From: Robiginitomaculum sp.
GTDB lineage: Bacteria > Pseudomonadota > Alphaproteobacteria > Caulobacterales > Maricaulaceae
Assembly: GCA_002733485.1 (NCBI GenBank)
Contig: NVVU01000029.1
Coordinates: 15,991-27,413 of the forward strand
Length of the DNA: 11,423 nt
Direction of reading: 5' to 3'
Numbering within the stretch: position 1 is the stretch's first letter; every line of letters begins with the position of its first letter. This document shows, one piece after another, positions 1 to 6,900 of this stretch. The position numbers were made by a program, and so were the translations under genes. The notes beneath the pieces are model-generated. The model ran no database searches. It was not told the origin of the DNA and saw nothing but the letters and a program-made list of their open reading frames with translations.

Positions 1-2
1 CT

Positions 3-233
3 CTGGGTCAGCTAAATACCCTCGATATAGCCCTGGATGCCTGTAATTCAGCTTTGAAAATGGCACCGAATAACTGGCGGGCGTTGAATAATCGCGGTGT
101 AGTTAATTATCTGGCTGGCAATAAAGATGCTGCGCTTGCTGATTTTACTACTGCTGCTGGTGCACCTGATGCGGCGTTGGCTCAGGCCAATGTCGATCTT
201 TTGTCAGGAACGAAACTGGCAACTAGCGAGTAA
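3..233 (+). CDS. TPR-repeat protein, C-terminal end (5' truncated)
   Basis: Only the last 76 codons are present; the gene enters from the left edge and ends at the TAA at 231-233. The other two forward frames hit stops within 45 bases, while this one stays open. The peptide contains a canonical tetratricopeptide helix pair: an ALDACNSALKMAPNNWRAL-type helix, then NNRGVVNYLAGNKDAALADF, with Ala, Gly, Tyr and Pro at the usual TPR positions. TPRs are protein-protein interaction scaffolds; nothing here shows the partner or the cell location, because the N-terminus is missing. Codons lean towards GCT, GAT, GGT and ACT, unlike the GCC/GGC-rich genes downstream, which may mean a different expression level or origin. 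A terminator follows 75 bases after the stop, so the gene is probably transcribed separately from asd. Confidence 0.75.
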   Translation: MGQLNTLDIALDACNSALKMAPNNWRALNNRGVVNYLAGNKDAALADFTTAAGAPDAALAQANVDLLSGTKLATSE

Positions 234-308
234 GACTTTTTTTGACGGGCAAGGGCGAGCTTCCCCCCGCACGACTTGCATACTTCTCCCCGGAGTGCCG
301 TCTTTTAG

Positions 309-344
309 CCCCGTGCCTTCATGGCACGGGGTTTTTTCTTTTTG
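309..344 (+). terminator. Intrinsic terminator after the TPR gene
   Basis: A perfect 9-bp stem, CCCCGTGCC (309-317) and GGCACGGGG (323-331), closes a TTCAT loop and is followed at once by a T-rich tract (TTTTTTCTTTTT, 332-343). This is a textbook rho-independent terminator for plus-strand transcription. It lies 75 bases after the TPR stop codon and about 110 bases before the asd start. The simplest reading is termination of the upstream gene; attenuation in a long asd leader is the alternative. Confidence 0.9.
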
Positions 345-454
345 CAGCGCGCGTTTCACTTTTTTCTGTGGATGGCAAAAAGAATCACCTAACGGGGTTT
401 GCGCACGGCGTCCAAAGCGTTATGGGGCATGATCAGACATAGGGAAGTAAGACC

Positions 455-1483
455 ATGAGTATCAATGCAGCCCTGGTGGGCGCCACCGGAAATATCGGAC
501 GCGAAATTCTGGCCATTCTGGCCGAACGTCTGTTTGAGGTGGGAAAAATGCATGTGCTGGCCTCACGGGCATCTATGGGTCGTGAGGTTTCTTTTGGCGA
601 CCGCACGCTGGTTTGTGAAGATCTGGAACAGTTCGATTTTTCAACCGTTGATCTGGTATTTATGGCCGCTGGCGGTGATGTGGCCAAAAAATGGGCACCA
701 AAAATTACTGCTACGGGCGCGTTGGTGATTGATAATTCCTCGGCCTTTCGCATGGACAAGGATGTGCCCCTGATTGTGCCCGAGGTGAACGCGGATGCGG
801 TGATGGGCGCGCGGGTCAAAAACATTATCGCCAATCCCAATTGTTCGACTATCCAGATGCTGGTGGCGCTGAAACCGATACACGACGCTGCCAAAATCAA
901 ACGCATTGTCGTTTCCACCTATCAGGCCGTATCGGGGGCGGGCAAAGCCGCCATGGACGAGCTGTGGGAGCAAACCAAAGGGATATATGTCACCGACAGC
1001 CCCACCTCCAAGGTTTTTCCCAAACAGATCGCCTTTAATGTAATCCCGCAGGTGGATGTCTTTATGGCAGATGGCGGCACCCGCGAAGAACATAAAATGA
1101 TCAACGAAACCCATAAAATGCTGGATGCCAACATCCGGGTCAGTGCCACTTGCGTGCGCGTGCCGGTATTCGTCGGTCATGGCGAGGCGGTGAATGTCGA
1201 GCTGGAACGACCCCTAAGCGCGGCGGCGGCAAAATCGCTGCTGCGCGAAAGCCCGGGCCTGATGGTGGTCGATAAGCACGAGGACGGCGGTTATGTCACC
1301 CCGGTGGAATGTGCCGGTGAGTTTGCAGTCTATGTATCACGTATACGCCAGGACAAATCGGTGGATCACGGGCTAAGCCTGTGGGTGACGTCCGATAATT
1401 TACGCAAGGGCGGCGCACTGAACGCGGTGCAGATTGCCGAACTGGCGCTTAATCGCGGTCTGTTCTCCAAGGCTGGAACCTGA
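455..1483 (+). CDS. asd: Aspartate-semialdehyde dehydrogenase
   Basis: Reduces L-aspartyl-4-phosphate to L-aspartate 4-semialdehyde with NADPH, the branch point to lysine/diaminopimelate, threonine and methionine; cytosolic. The 342-residue length fits the family. The N-terminus has the NADP-binding glycine loop GATGNIG (residues 9-15). The catalytic cysteine is Cys130 in NPNCSTIQM, the STYQAVSGAG segment (154-163) follows, EEHKM (211-215) matches the substrate-binding region, and His242 in VPVFVGHGE fits the catalytic histidine. The Gly-His-Gly-Glu context resembles the enzyme branch found in Gram-positives and many alphaproteobacteria, not the E. coli branch. The ATG is preceded by AGGGA at 441-445, nine bases upstream. 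The stop TGA shares one base with the start of the next gene (TGATG), so the two are probably translationally coupled. Confidence 0.97.
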   Translation: MSINAALVGATGNIGREILAILAERLFEVGKMHVLASRASMGREVSFGDRTLVCEDLEQFDFSTVDLVFMAAGGDVAKKWAPKITATGALVIDNSSAFRMDKDVPLIVPEVNADAVMGARVKNIIANPNCSTIQMLVALKPIHDAAKIKRIVVSTYQAVSGAGKAAMDELWEQTKGIYVTDSPTSKVFPKQIAFNVIPQVDVFMADGGTREEHKMINETHKMLDANIRVSATCVRVPVFVGHGEAVNVELERPLSAAAAKSLLRESPGLMVVDKHEDGGYVTPVECAGEFAVYVSRIRQDKSVDHGLSLWVTSDNLRKGGALNAVQIAELALNRGLFSKAGT

Positions 1484-2361
1484 TGGCCGAGGACGAGCGT
1501 CGCGGTACGCTCGCTGCCTTTGGGGCGTTTTTTTTCTGGGGCGCAATGCCACTTTATTTCTGGGCCTTTCCCGATGGGGTTGGTGCTTTTGAAATTACCC
1601 TGCACCGCATTTTCTGGACGTTTATCCTGTTGCTGGGTGTGCTTGGTTTTAGTGGCGCACTGGGTCCGGCCATGGCGCTTTTTCGCAAGCCAAAGGTCAT
1701 TGGCACCCTTCTTGCCAGCACCGTGCTGATCTCGATCAACTGGATGGTTTACGCCTGGGCGGCAATGAATGGCCATCTGGCTGAGGCCTCTTTGGGCTAT
1801 TTCATCAATCCACTGGTCAACGTGGCCTTTGGTGTGCTGCTGCTGCGTGAACGACTGAACACCTGGCGCTGGCTGGCCGTGGGACTGGCCGCTCTGGGGG
1901 TGCTGAACCAGGTGATTGTGGTCGGCAAAACCCCGTGGATTGCGCTCACTTTGGCATTTTCCTTTGGTGGTTATGGCTTGTTGCGCAAAACCGTGGCTGC
2001 CGAGGCCAAAGAAGGCTTGTTCATAGAAACCCTGATCGTTTCACCACTGATATTGGGGGCCATCATCTGGATGGAAAGCCAGGGCACCGGCCATTTGCTG
2101 CATGGCTCGCCAGGCACGGTGTTCTTGTTGCTGATGGCCGGGTTTACCATCACTATTCCACTGACCATGTTTAACTTTGCAGCGCGGCGTATCCCGCTTT
2201 CCACGCTGGGGCTGATCCAGTATATCGCCCCCAGTTCGACCTTTATCATGGCCATTGTGGTTGGTGAAAAGCTGACCTTTGGCGGTATGATAACCTTTGT
2301 GCTGATCTGGATGGGGCTGGCGCTTTATTCGCTGGATCTGTGGCGCAAGCGCGGGGTGTGA
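1483..2361 (+). CDS. rarD: RarD-type EamA/DMT-superfamily permease
   Basis: Integral inner-membrane protein of 292 residues with about ten hydrophobic segments, as in two-repeat EamA transporters. RarD-like landmarks are FWGAMPLYF (18-26), NWMVYAWA (86-93), the SLGYFINPLVNV block (103-114), and ARRIPLSTLGLIQYIAPS near 234-251. Members are commonly annotated as chloramphenicol-sensitive protein RarD, but the substrate is not established. Other EamA families export amino acids and metabolites. The ATG overlaps the asd stop by one base, so it is probably co-translated with asd; export or overflow of an aspartate-family metabolite would fit but is inference. The gene ends 80 bases before the convergent dapE stop. 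Confidence 0.88.
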   Translation: MAEDERRGTLAAFGAFFFWGAMPLYFWAFPDGVGAFEITLHRIFWTFILLLGVLGFSGALGPAMALFRKPKVIGTLLASTVLISINWMVYAWAAMNGHLAEASLGYFINPLVNVAFGVLLLRERLNTWRWLAVGLAALGVLNQVIVVGKTPWIALTLAFSFGGYGLLRKTVAAEAKEGLFIETLIVSPLILGAIIWMESQGTGHLLHGSPGTVFLLLMAGFTITIPLTMFNFAARRIPLSTLGLIQYIAPSSTFIMAIVVGEKLTFGGMITFVLIWMGLALYSLDLWRKRGV

Positions 2362-2441
2362 GTGGGGGTATGCCAAACCATCAAATCGTCGTGCCCCAGC
2401 TTGACCGGAGGGCGACGAAGAAAAGAGGTAGGTATTTCACG

Positions 2442-3629
2442 CTACCCATGCACAACGGGGCGTTTGGCCACCTCATATTCCTTGAAATACAGCGCCAAGA
2501 CCCGTTCATAAATTTCGCTTAGCTGGTGAATATCGCTAACGGGGACGTGTTCATTAGCCTTGTGCATGCTGGCCCCGGTCAGGCCAAATTCCGCCACCGG
2601 CGCATAGTCCTTGATAAAACGCGCATCCGATGTACCGCCGCCGGTGGTCAGGGCGGGGCGTCGCCCGGTTACGTCTTGCACGGCGTTTTGCAAAACGGTG
2701 GTGAAAGTGCCGGGCGGGGTCAGGAAGGCCTCGCCCATTATGTTCAGGTCCAGCAAGACCGCGCAGGCGTGCACGCGTTCTGCGGCGCGGGCTTCTTCCT
2801 CTATCCAGTCGCACAATTGCGCGCCGGTATGGGCGACATTAAAGCGGATATTGAAACGCGCACTGGCGGCGGCCGGGATGATATTGTGGGCTGGATTATC
2901 CACATCAATGCTGGTCACTTCCAGATTGGACGGCTGAAACCCCGGCACGCCATCATCAAGCAGGCGCGCATAAAGCCGGTTGATCACGGTGATCAGCGGC
3001 GGGATCGGGTTTTGCGCCCGTTCCGGATAGGCCACATGGCCTTGCTGGCCTTTGATGGTGATAATCCCGTTCAGCGAACCGCGCCGGCCATTTTTGATCT
3101 CATCCCCAAGGGCTTTGGGGTTGGATGGCTCGCCCACCAGACAATGGCTGATCGTTTCGCCTTCTTCGGCCAGGGTTTTGAGCACTCGTTTGGTACCATT
3201 AATGCCTTCGCCCTCTTCATCGCCGGTAATCAAAAGGCTGATCGAACCATAAAGGTCGTTGCGTGAAAGATGACGCTGGGCGGCCGCAATAAAGGCGGCA
3301 ATGGCCCCCTTCATATCGGCGGCGCCGCGCCCCCACAGGACGCCATCGCGCACCTTGGCGGCAAAGGGATCATCCTGCCAGTCGTCGGGGTTGCCGGTGG
3401 GCACCACGTCGGTGTGGCCGGCAAAACAAAAATTTGGAACTCCCGTTCCAAGGCGGGCATAGAGATTGTCGACATCACCAAACGGATACCGTTTGACGAC
3501 AAAGCCAAGGCTTTCCAGTTGCGTTTGCAGAATATCCAGTGCGCCATCATCCAATGGCGTGACAGAGCGACAACGGATCAGCGCCTGGGCCAGCGTCAGC
3601 GGATCAATATTGTCCGCCCTGGTGCTCAC
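2442..3629 (-). CDS. dapE: Succinyl-diaminopimelate desuccinylase
   Basis: M20-family metallohydrolase that removes succinate from N-succinyl-LL-2,6-diaminopimelate, giving LL-DAP for lysine and peptidoglycan synthesis; cytosolic. At 395 residues it is close to the usual length of about 375-385. Metal and catalytic residues are visible in order: His72 in CFAGHTDVVP, Asp105 in WGRGAADMKG, the Glu pair 138-139 in TGDEEGEG, Glu167 in VGEPS, and His356 in SMHKANEHVP. The lid-domain HNIIP (248-252) and GGGTSDARF (330-338) segments are also present. The start is GTG at 3629, whose bases form a 4-nt GTGA overlap with the TGA stop of the upstream monophosphatase gene, which supports this start and implies coupling. 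No strong Shine-Dalgarno is seen, consistent with re-initiation. Placement downstream of efp and suhB, not beside dapD, is worth noting. Confidence 0.96.
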   Translation of the reverse strand: MSTRADNIDPLTLAQALIRCRSVTPLDDGALDILQTQLESLGFVVKRYPFGDVDNLYARLGTGVPNFCFAGHTDVVPTGNPDDWQDDPFAAKVRDGVLWGRGAADMKGAIAAFIAAAQRHLSRNDLYGSISLLITGDEEGEGINGTKRVLKTLAEEGETISHCLVGEPSNPKALGDEIKNGRRGSLNGIITIKGQQGHVAYPERAQNPIPPLITVINRLYARLLDDGVPGFQPSNLEVTSIDVDNPAHNIIPAAASARFNIRFNVAHTGAQLCDWIEEEARAAERVHACAVLLDLNIMGEAFLTPPGTFTTVLQNAVQDVTGRRPALTTGGGTSDARFIKDYAPVAEFGLTGASMHKANEHVPVSDIHQLSEIYERVLALYFKEYEVAKRPVVHG

Positions 3630-4432
3630 GAAGCGGCGGTCTCGGCAAGCAGAGCCTTCAATAAAGGCTGAATATTTGGATTACCCGCAATGATCAGATC
3701 CGGGTTGATGGCGGCATTGCTGTTGCTGTCGCTGTCATCACCGATAATGGCCCCGGCTTCACGGGCAATTAAAACCCCGGCAGCAACATCCCACAGCGCC
3801 AGATCGCGCTCCCAATAACCATCATAACGACCGGCGGCCAGCCAGGCCAGATCCAGCGCCGCTGAACCAAACCGGCGCACGCCGGCAATTTTGGGGGCAA
3901 TGCGGTACAGCTCTTTGAGGAAACGTGCATGACCCGGCTTGCCCAGATGCGGAATGCCGGTGGCCAACACACAGTCTTCTAATTTGGTGCGGGCAGAAAC
4001 TTCCAGACGGCGTTCGTTCAAAAACGCGCCCTTAAAGCGCTCGGCCCGGAACATTTCATCGCGAATAGGGTCATAAACCACACCTGCAACAATCTCATTA
4101 TGGCGTTCCAGCGCAATGGAAATGGCAAAATGCGGAATGGCGTGCAGAAAGTTGGTGGTGCCGTCCAGCGGATCAATAATAAAACGGTGACTGGGGTCTG
4201 AGCCTTTAATCTCGCCGCCTTCTTCCAGCAAAAAGCCATAGCCGGGGCGGGATTCAGAAAGCAGCCGCACCAGTATTTCTTCGGACTTGCGATCTGCCGC
4301 CGAAACAAAATCAGCCGGGCCTTTTTTGGAAACCTGCAGGTTTTCAACTTCGCCAAAATCGCGGTTCAGTTTACCGGCAGCGCGCCGCGCCGCTCCGGTC
4401 ATAACATTCAGTAAGGCAGAGGCCTGTGCCAT
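3626..4432 (-). CDS. suhB: Inositol monophosphatase family protein (SuhB-like)
   Basis: Mg2+-dependent, Li+-sensitive-type phosphatase fold of 268 residues, typical for the family. Visible metal-site motifs are Glu70-Glu71 in LLEEGG, the DPLDGTTNF signature at 87-95 (Asp87, Asp90), and WDVAAG at 214-219 (Asp215) near the C-terminus. Members hydrolyse myo-inositol-1-phosphate and related sugar phosphates; E. coli SuhB also acts in rRNA antitermination, which cannot be inferred here. The ATG at 4432 has AAGGGA a few bases upstream and lies 11 bases after the efp stop. Its own stop overlaps the dapE start by 4 nt, so efp, this gene and dapE are probably on one transcript. The family is confident; the true substrate is not, and a histidinol-phosphatase or CysQ-like role cannot be excluded by motif alone. 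Confidence 0.92.
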   Translation of the reverse strand: MAQASALLNVMTGAARRAAGKLNRDFGEVENLQVSKKGPADFVSAADRKSEEILVRLLSESRPGYGFLLEEGGEIKGSDPSHRFIIDPLDGTTNFLHAIPHFAISIALERHNEIVAGVVYDPIRDEMFRAERFKGAFLNERRLEVSARTKLEDCVLATGIPHLGKPGHARFLKELYRIAPKIAGVRRFGSAALDLAWLAAGRYDGYWERDLALWDVAAGVLIAREAGAIIGDDSDSNSNAAINPDLIIAGNPNIQPLLKALLAETAAS

Positions 4433-4443
4433 GATTTTGTCCC

Positions 4444-5007
4444 TTAATCCGCGCGCTTGACATAGCTGCCATCAGCAGTGGAAACCACCACTTTTTCGCC
4501 AATGCCGACAAAGGGGGGAACGGTGGTGCGAACGCCGTTTTCCAGGGTTGCCGGTTTGAACGAATTGGCCGCCGTCTGGCCTTTAACCACCGGCTCGGTA
4601 TCGGCGATTTCCAATATTACCTGATCGGGAATGGAAAGGTCGATGGGGCGTTCCTGATGAAAGTTGATCACCACGGTCATGCCGTCTTGCAGATAGGCCT
4701 GCCTGTCACCGACAAATTCCTTGGCCAGCTCGATCTGTTCGTAATTTTCAATGTCCATAAAGGCCAGGGTGTCACCATTGTCATAAAGATAGGTATGGTC
4801 TTTTTGTTCCAGACGTACCTTTTCAATAGTTGCAGAGGAGCGAAAGCGTTCATTCAGCTTGCGGCCATCTTCCAGGTTTTTCAGTTCAACCTGATTAAAG
4901 GCACCACCTTTTCCCGGTTTGACGGCATTGCATTTCACCGCCACCCACAAGCCGTTCTGGTGCTCGATAATATTGCCCGGTTTGATCTCATTGCCGTTGA
5001 TTTTCAT
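4444..5007 (-). CDS. efp: Translation elongation factor P
   Basis: EF-P binds the ribosome between the P and E sites and relieves stalling at polyproline stretches; cytosolic. The 187-residue length is standard. The N-terminal KOW-like domain (about 1-62) carries the tip loop VKPGKGGAF, with Lys33 at the position that is post-translationally modified in lysine-type EF-Ps. Two OB-type domains follow, with NERFRSSATIEK near 52-63 and the C-terminal TVPPFVGIGEKV...DGSYVKR block (162-185). The ATG at 5007 has GAGG eight bases upstream. It follows the Sel1-repeat gene by 57 bases and precedes the monophosphatase gene by 11. A tip Lys in a PGKG context predicts EpmA-type beta-lysylation and not EarP rhamnosylation, which needs Arg; the modifying genes are not in this window. 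Confidence 0.97.
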   Translation of the reverse strand: MKINGNEIKPGNIIEHQNGLWVAVKCNAVKPGKGGAFNQVELKNLEDGRKLNERFRSSATIEKVRLEQKDHTYLYDNGDTLAFMDIENYEQIELAKEFVGDRQAYLQDGMTVVINFHQERPIDLSIPDQVILEIADTEPVVKGQTAANSFKPATLENGVRTTVPPFVGIGEKVVVSTADGSYVKRAD

Positions 5008-5064
5008 CGTACTGCCCTCAAGGTGCCTCTGTGTGAGGTGCTCTATCTGCGCACTGCTTGCGGG

Positions 5065-6168
5065 TCAAGGCGAAGCAGTGTGCGTGAGGATCAGCAAAGG
5101 CTGTTCGGCAATCTCTTCCAGGCGGGCACGGGTTGGGCCGGGCAGGGCGCTGCCCAGCGCCATGGCCAGAGCACGGCGCTCGCTATTTTGCGGATCATGA
5201 CGCACGGCGCGTACCGCCCATTCATAGGCCGCTTCGCGATCCATCATCACGCCTTCGCCCTTGGCCAGTGATACGGCATAAAGGTATTGGCCCTCACCGT
5301 CATCGGCCTCAGCGGCCTTGCGCAGCCAGCGGGCGGCTTCGGCGGGTCGCGGCGGCTCTTCCTGCAGTGCAAAAATGGCCCAGGCGGTCATGGCATCAGG
5401 CAGGGCCCCTTTGGCCGCCTGTTCAATCAGGGGTGCGGCGGCCGCCTGATCAAAAAACGCCCCTTCCGGGTCGGCCATAATAATCCCGGCCTGATAAGCC
5501 GAGCGGATATCGCCTTCACGCGCGGCTTCTTTATAGAGTTGAAGTGCCTCTTCATCCTTGCCCTGGCTGAAGAGTAAATTCCCCAGTAATTGTTTGGCCT
5601 TCACGCTGCCATCATAGATAGCTTTTTTGAACCAGGACTTGGCTTGTTCCACATCCAGCGGGCCGCCAAGGCCTGAGGAAAACACCTGTCCCAATACAAT
5701 CTTGGCTTCGGTAGAATCTTTCTTGGCGGCGCTTAACAAAAACCGCCGGCCATCGCCCGAGGCCAATCCGCCCTGATTGGCAAAGGCCATTTCCGCCAGC
5801 GATAGCCAGGCATAGATCTCGCCGCTTTTGGCTGCTTTTCTGAACCAGTTAACGGCATTGGCGCTTTCAACGGGGCCACCCTGGCCTTTGCGCAACATGA
5901 TGCCTAACAAATATTGCGCTCGGGCATCACCTTGTGCACTTTGTATACTGGCAAGGGTGCGCGCCAATGTATATTCGCCGCGAGCATAGGCCTGGGCCGC
6001 ATCGAAATCATCATTGGCAAAGCTGCTGGTTGGAAATTCCGGCAATTCAATCAATGGCGGCAAAGCATCTTCGCCAAGGATGATACCTTCCTTGAAAACC
6101 GGTAGTTTTTCTACCGGGCCGGTTTGCGCCACTGCCAAAATCGGGCTTACCAACAGCGCCGGGATCAA
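5065..6168 (-). CDS. Sel1-like repeat protein, probably exported
   Basis: The C-terminal three quarters consist of tandem Sel1-like (TPR-related) repeats of about 36 residues, e.g. AQYLLGIMLRKGQGGP followed by AVNWFRKAAKSG, then AKIVLGQVFSSGLGGP with AKSWFKKAIYDG, and at least three more units. Such proteins act as interaction scaffolds, often in the periplasm or envelope. The N-terminus has a hydrophobic stretch (IPALLVSPILAVA) ending in an AVA-Q site like a signal-peptidase site, so export is likely. The start is uncertain. TTG at 6168 gives 367 residues and a 4-nt TTGA overlap with the thiE stop, echoing other junctions here, but leaves a very short, uncharged signal. ATG at 6243 gives 392 residues with an Arg-rich n-region but overlaps thiE by 79 bases. 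No in-frame start lies between them. Partner and exact function are unknown. Confidence 0.8.
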   Translation of the reverse strand: MIPALLVSPILAVAQTGPVEKLPVFKEGIILGEDALPPLIELPEFPTSSFANDDFDAAQAYARGEYTLARTLASIQSAQGDARAQYLLGIMLRKGQGGPVESANAVNWFRKAAKSGEIYAWLSLAEMAFANQGGLASGDGRRFLLSAAKKDSTEAKIVLGQVFSSGLGGPLDVEQAKSWFKKAIYDGSVKAKQLLGNLLFSQGKDEEALQLYKEAAREGDIRSAYQAGIIMADPEGAFFDQAAAAPLIEQAAKGALPDAMTAWAIFALQEEPPRPAEAARWLRKAAEADDGEGQYLYAVSLAKGEGVMMDREAAYEWAVRAVRHDPQNSERRALAMALGSALPGPTRARLEEIAEQPLLILTHTASP

Positions 6169-6812
6169 TCCGCCAAAGAGGCCCTGGCGATGGCTGCATT
6201 GAGGGCCCGTACCGCCTCGGCCGGTCCGCCCGGGGCGTTCCATACCCCGCCACATACGGCCAAAAAATCTGCACCGGCCTGTACCAGGGGGGGGCAATTG
6301 TCTGCTGTAATACCGCCGATTGCTACGCATGGAATTTCAAAAAGCTCCGACCACCAGGAAAGAAGATCTGTTGTTGCCTGTGTTTTAGGCGTTTTCGTGG
6401 CGCTTTCAAAAAAAGCCCCAAAGGCAACATAATTAGCGCCGCGCTCGCCAGCCAGCATGGCCAGATGACGGGAATCGTGCGCTGTGGCCCCGATCATGGC
6501 CTGAGGACCAAGCATTTTTCGGGCCTCGCGCAAGGGCATATCGCCCTGGCCCAGATGCACGCCGTCGGCGCCCAGTTCCTGCGCCATATCCGCCCGGTCA
6601 TTGATCAATATCGCCACGTCGGCGGCATGGGCAATGGGGGCCAGCGCATTATACGCGGCGCGAATGTCTGCATCGTGGACGTCTTTAAGGCGAATTTGCA
6701 GCGCCGCCACATCGCCGGCGGCCAGGGCGGCCTCCAGGGTCTTGGCAAATGTGCCCAGATCATCAAGGCGCGGCGGCGTTAACAGATACAGACGGCAGGG
6801 TTTGGTGCTCAT
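6165..6812 (-). CDS. thiE: Thiamine phosphate synthase (ThiE/TenI family)
   Basis: Predicted to join HMP diphosphate and the thiazole phosphate to make thiamine monophosphate; a cytosolic TIM barrel of 215 residues, the usual size. Motifs: QIRLKD at 39-44, INDRADMAQELGADGVHLGQGD (70-91, with Asn71, Asp72, His86, Gln89 and Asp91) for the diphosphate/Mg site, YVAFGAFFESATKT (128-141) and CVAIGGI (162-168). Two segments differ from the classical enzyme: the usual GPVFPT-x-TK appears as GAFFESATK, and the phosphate-binding VVSAI near the end is AVCGGVW. I think similar variants occur in alphaproteobacterial ThiE, but a TenI-like or paralogous role is possible. The ATG at 6812 has GAGG six bases or so upstream. 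It heads the minus-strand run and is divergent from the HAD gene. Confidence 0.88.
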   Translation of the reverse strand: MSTKPCRLYLLTPPRLDDLGTFAKTLEAALAAGDVAALQIRLKDVHDADIRAAYNALAPIAHAADVAILINDRADMAQELGADGVHLGQGDMPLREARKMLGPQAMIGATAHDSRHLAMLAGERGANYVAFGAFFESATKTPKTQATTDLLSWWSELFEIPCVAIGGITADNCPPLVQAGADFLAVCGGVWNAPGGPAEAVRALNAAIARASLAD

Positions 6813-6864
6813 GCCGCCTCATAGCGCGCCTATGCACGAAGTAAAGAGGCAAGCTCATTTGACC

Positions 6865-6893
6865 TTGACCCGGTGATCGGCTCACCGTAAGCG
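6865..6893 (+). promoter_or_regulatory. Candidate promoter with palindromic operator for the HAD gene
   Basis: TTGACC (6865-6870), a 17-base spacer and TAAGCG (6888-6893) form a weak sigma-70-like promoter. The spacer is exactly the inverted repeat CGGTGA-TCGGC-TCACCG (6871-6887). TTGACC also occurs immediately before, at 6859-6864, as a tandem copy. Initiation six or seven bases past the -10 would fall at or next to the HAD ATG at 6901, giving a leaderless mRNA; no Shine-Dalgarno is visible there. The -35 and palindrome are seen directly; promoter function is inferred, and the -10 match is poor. Confidence 0.3.
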
Positions 6894-6900
6894 CCGTGCC

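Noticed and set aside
322..345. TGGCAC resembling the -24 element of a sigma-54 promoter upstream of asd
   Set aside because: The expected -12 TTGC is replaced by a run of T, and TGGCAC is simply part of the terminator stem.
127..432. 101-codon plus-strand frame crossing the TPR end and the terminator
   Set aside because: It reads through the terminator hairpin and T-tract and overlaps the TPR frame; no ribosome-binding site or family resemblance.
2386..2446. Possible bidirectional terminator between rarD and dapE
   Set aside because: TCGTC-GT-GCCC (2386-2396) can pair with GGGC-GACGA (2410-2418), but there is a 2-nt bulge and a 13-nt loop with no T-tract on the plus side and only a weak one on the minus side. 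A second stem (GGTAG/CTACC, 2427-2446) is five pairs only. Too weak to call.
2526..3266. Long open frame on the plus strand opposite dapE (246 codons)
   Set aside because: It is antisense to a gene with complete catalytic motifs, has no recognisable domain and is rich in Gly, Arg and His, as expected from the reverse complement of GC-rich coding DNA.
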